Source: Duganella radicis (lineage in GTDB: Bacteria; Pseudomonadota; Gammaproteobacteria; Burkholderiales; Burkholderiaceae_D). From it: 45,188 bases of DNA. Each line of letters starts with the position of its first letter. The stretch's first letter is position 1. The DNA is taken from positions 1 to 45,188 of the forward strand of contig NZ_WNKY01000049.1 in assembly GCF_009720825.1 (NCBI RefSeq). The letters run 5' to 3'. The notes beneath the pieces were generated by a model that made no database searches, was not told where the DNA came from, and was given only the letters and a program-made list of their open reading frames with translations. The position numbers were made by a program, and so were the translations under genes. Positions 43,322-45,188 of this stretch are shown here, one piece after another.

Positions 43322-44006
43322 AAAATTTCAGCAGATGGTTGGCCAGGGCTTGTGGGGCTTCCAGCGGGATCATGTGGCCGGCGCTTTCGGTCAGCATGTG
43401 CAGTTGGGCGGCTGGGTTGTAGGTGGTGAATTCGCGCACGTCGGCGGCGGGGACCAGTTTGTCCTGCTCCGAAGCGACGATCATCACCGGGCAACGCAGC
43501 TCGCCGGTGCGGCGCATCAGGTCCGGACGTTCAATGGTGGTGCGGAATTGGGTCAGCAGCACGTCTTTACCCAGTTCCACCGCCATGGCCTGGATGACGT
43601 CAACAATCGCCGGATCGTCCAGGTGCTCGGGCGCGAGGATTTCGCGCAGGCGCATTTGCGTCATGCCGGTGTAGATATTCTTTTCAAGCTGCGGGATGAT
43701 GCGCAGGCGCGTGGCTTTTTCCTTTTCCTGCAAGCCCTTGGCGGAGCTGGCGATGATGACCAGCGAGTTCACCCGCTCCGGATTGGCCAGCGCGAATTCC
43801 ACCGCCAGGTAAGCGCCCAGCGAGAACGCCACCAGATTGGCTTTGGGCGCGGCGTGCGCCGAGATCAGCTCCTGCATCTGCTGGCGCGAGCGGGCCTTGT
43901 GCAGCGGGACGTGGTTGAATTCGAAACCGTCGCCCAGCAGCGGCAGCAGGCGGCCCCACATGCGCTCATCGCACAGGGTGCCCGGTACAAAATCCAGACG
44001 CTTCAT
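43314..44006 (-). CDS. Alpha/beta hydrolase between thyA and folA
   Basis: A 230-residue small alpha/beta hydrolase. It begins MKRLDFVPGTLCDERMWGRL (an oxyanion-hole type start), has the nucleophile elbow AFSLGAYLA (a variant of GxSxG with Ala/Phe first), an acid in VASEQDKLVP and the catalytic His in ESAGHMIPLEAP. It resembles the MenH/BioH-like group, substrate unknown. ATG at 44006 is chosen because it overlaps the thyA stop by four bases; an open frame continues into thyA but is a shadow. Its place inside the thymidylate-folate operon is notable but its role there is not evident. Confidence 0.88.
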   Translation of the reverse strand: MKRLDFVPGTLCDERMWGRLLPLLGDGFEFNHVPLHKARSRQQMQELISAHAAPKANLVAFSLGAYLAVEFALANPERVNSLVIIASSAKGLQEKEKATRLRIIPQLEKNIYTGMTQMRLREILAPEHLDDPAIVDVIQAMAVELGKDVLLTQFRTTIERPDLMRRTGELRCPVMIVASEQDKLVPAADVREFTTYNPAAQLHMLTESAGHMIPLEAPQALANHLLKFYE

Positions 44007-44974
44007 ACTGCCATGGGCGCGGTGATCGGGGCGTGGTGCTGGTAGCCTTCCAGCGCGAAGTCGGACGGTTCGATTTTTTCCAGCCACTCCGGCTCGTATT
44101 TGCCGGTCTGCGCGAACGAGGGCACGCGCTCGGAGATGATCAGCTGCGGCAGCGGGAAGGGCTCGCGCTTGAGCTGTTCCTGCACCATCTCCATGTGGTT
44201 CTCGTAAATGTGCGCATCGCCGATGAAGTAGGTGAACCAGCGCGGCGTGTAGCCGGTCAGGCGGCCCACGAGATGCATCAGCGCCGCGCCTTCGGCCAGG
44301 TTGAATGGTGTGCCGAGGCCAAGGTCGTTGGAGCGCACGTAGAGGCACATCGACAGTTCTTTGGTGGCCGGATTCGGAATGAACTGGTAGAGCAGGTGGC
44401 AGGCCGGCAGGGCGACGGCGTCCAGCACGGCCGGATTCCAGCCATGGAACAGGATGCGGCGGCTGCCCGGGTTGTTGACGATGGTGTCCAGGCACTCGCG
44501 CAGCTGGTCGATGGCTTTGTAGAGCAGGACTTTCTTCACGCCGTTTTCTTCAATCGGCGCGACCACGGTGAAGCCGTTCTTCCGGGCGTTGGCCAGTTGG
44601 GCGGTTTGGTCGGCGTCGATGACTTTGTAGCCTGGCCATTGGCGCCATTGCACGCCGTAGACCGGGCCCAGATCGTCGGTACCGAGGCGGTAAGGGTTGT
44701 CCAGCCATTGCTGATTTTCGTTGGCGTTCTGGTCCCAGACCTTGCAGCCCAGGGCACGGAAGTCGGCCGCGCTGCGCGAGGCGCGCAGAAAGGCGCACAG
44801 TTCACCCACCACGGATTTGAATGCCAGCTTTTTGGTCGTCACCGCAGGGAAACCTTTGGTCAGGTCGAAGCGCATCATCGCGCCCGGCACGCTCAGCGTG
44901 CGGATGCCGGTGCGGTTGTCCTGCCAGCTGCCGGTGTCGATGACGGTCTGGATCAATTCCTGGTATTGCTGCAT
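44003..44974 (-). CDS. thyA: Thymidylate synthase
   Basis: A 323-residue enzyme that methylates dUMP to dTMP using methylene-tetrahydrofolate. Conserved parts: DRTGIRTL-like start (NRTGIRTLSVPGAMMRFDL), FPAVTTKKLAFKSVVGELC, the nucleophile Cys in LPACHLLYQF, the SNDLGLGTPFNLAEGAALMH block and FIGDAHIYENHMEMVQEQL. It is longer than the 264-residue E. coli protein because of an insertion of about 50 residues after WPGYKVID, as in the longer Lactobacillus-type enzymes. It is first in the - strand operon with the hydrolase, folA and DUF4337, so dTMP synthesis and folate recycling are co-expressed. Confidence 0.97.
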   Translation of the reverse strand: MQQYQELIQTVIDTGSWQDNRTGIRTLSVPGAMMRFDLTKGFPAVTTKKLAFKSVVGELCAFLRASRSAADFRALGCKVWDQNANENQQWLDNPYRLGTDDLGPVYGVQWRQWPGYKVIDADQTAQLANARKNGFTVVAPIEENGVKKVLLYKAIDQLRECLDTIVNNPGSRRILFHGWNPAVLDAVALPACHLLYQFIPNPATKELSMCLYVRSNDLGLGTPFNLAEGAALMHLVGRLTGYTPRWFTYFIGDAHIYENHMEMVQEQLKREPFPLPQLIISERVPSFAQTGKYEPEWLEKIEPSDFALEGYQHHAPITAPMAV

Positions 44975-45030
44975 TCAGTTCTCCAACGTGGGGTGTCGCT
45001 CAAAAGACGGTTATTTTAGCAGGGCGCTGC

Positions 45031-45188
45031 TCAGCGCGAGCCCTGCTTGGGTTTGCGGCCGCCCGGCTGCGCCGTCACACGGCCCGCAGCGCGAGCCTGC
45101 GACTTCGCACCGCGTCCGCCAGCCACCAACACCGCGCCTTTCGGCGCCCCGCCGGCGCCCGCGCCGAACGACCGGCCGCCGGCAGACC
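45031..45188 (-). CDS. C-terminal tail of a Gly/Arg/Ala-rich protein (partial)
   Basis: On the - strand a frame open from the window edge ends with TGA at 45031-45033, after about 51 codons rich in Gly, Ala, Arg, Lys and Pro and ending GGRKPKQGSR. Such basic, disordered tails are common in DEAD-box RNA helicases and some pseudouridine synthases of Burkholderiales, but too little is present to name the family. The frame is supported by the regular GC-rich third positions and by the lack of a better frame. Confidence 0.55.
   Translation of the reverse strand, partial: SAGGRSFGAGAGGAPKGAVLVAGGRGAKSQARAAGRVTAQPGGRKPKQGSR

Overview
The window looks like a chromosomal segment of a Gram-negative betaproteobacterium, most probably Oxalobacteraceae (Massilia/Duganella/Janthinobacterium type). 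Grounds: GC-rich backbone with long antisense open frames, a PEP-CTERM protein, an rpfE-like gene overlapping recJ, two Lol genes, tatD, comEC, and a thyA/folA group. The genus is an inference from gene content, not a computed assignment.

Left part (about 1-12,400) is clearly more AT-rich than the rest and reads as a genomic island. It opens with the 3' end of an IS30-type transposase and closes with a start-less tyrosine integrase remnant next to recJ. Between them lies a RiPP locus of class I lanthipeptide type: a double-glycine precursor peptide (lanA-like), a CPBP membrane protease/immunity candidate with a TTG start, a full-length LanB dehydratase and a LanC cyclase on the + strand; and, on the - strand, a C39-peptidase ABC exporter on one side and an overlapping operon fic - hlyD - nucleotidyltransferase on the other. 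The expected flow is: LanB/LanC install thioether rings in the 72-residue core, the C39 domain cuts after Gly-Gly and exports the product with the HlyD adaptor (plus an outer-membrane TolC not in this window), and the CPBP protein may give immunity. The coupling of two nucleotidyl-transferring enzymes (Fic and a minimal nucleotidyltransferase) to the export adaptor is the most unusual part, and the best candidate for an undescribed system.

Middle part (12,470-31,800) is core genome plus surface functions: recJ with an rpfE-like gene; a 1583-residue secreted protein with ten SdrD-B-like repeats followed by a PEP-CTERM protein; lolC-lolD-tatD; a CsgG-like protein; a TonB-dependent receptor closed by a strong terminator; comEC; an alpha/beta hydrolase; dcd.

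Right part (31,800-45,188) has a CpxAR-like two-component pair divergent from a Spy/CpxP-like periplasmic protein, with two exact TTTAC-N5-TTTAC boxes (CpxR type) between them; a low-complexity protein; an exported intradiol-dioxygenase-like protein convergent with a DUF1800-DUF1501 pair; a PLP-dependent Arg/Lys/Orn decarboxylase with a terminator-like hairpin right before its ribosome binding site; and a - strand operon thyA - hydrolase - folA - DUF4337. The window ends in the 3' tail of an unidentified Gly/Arg-rich protein.
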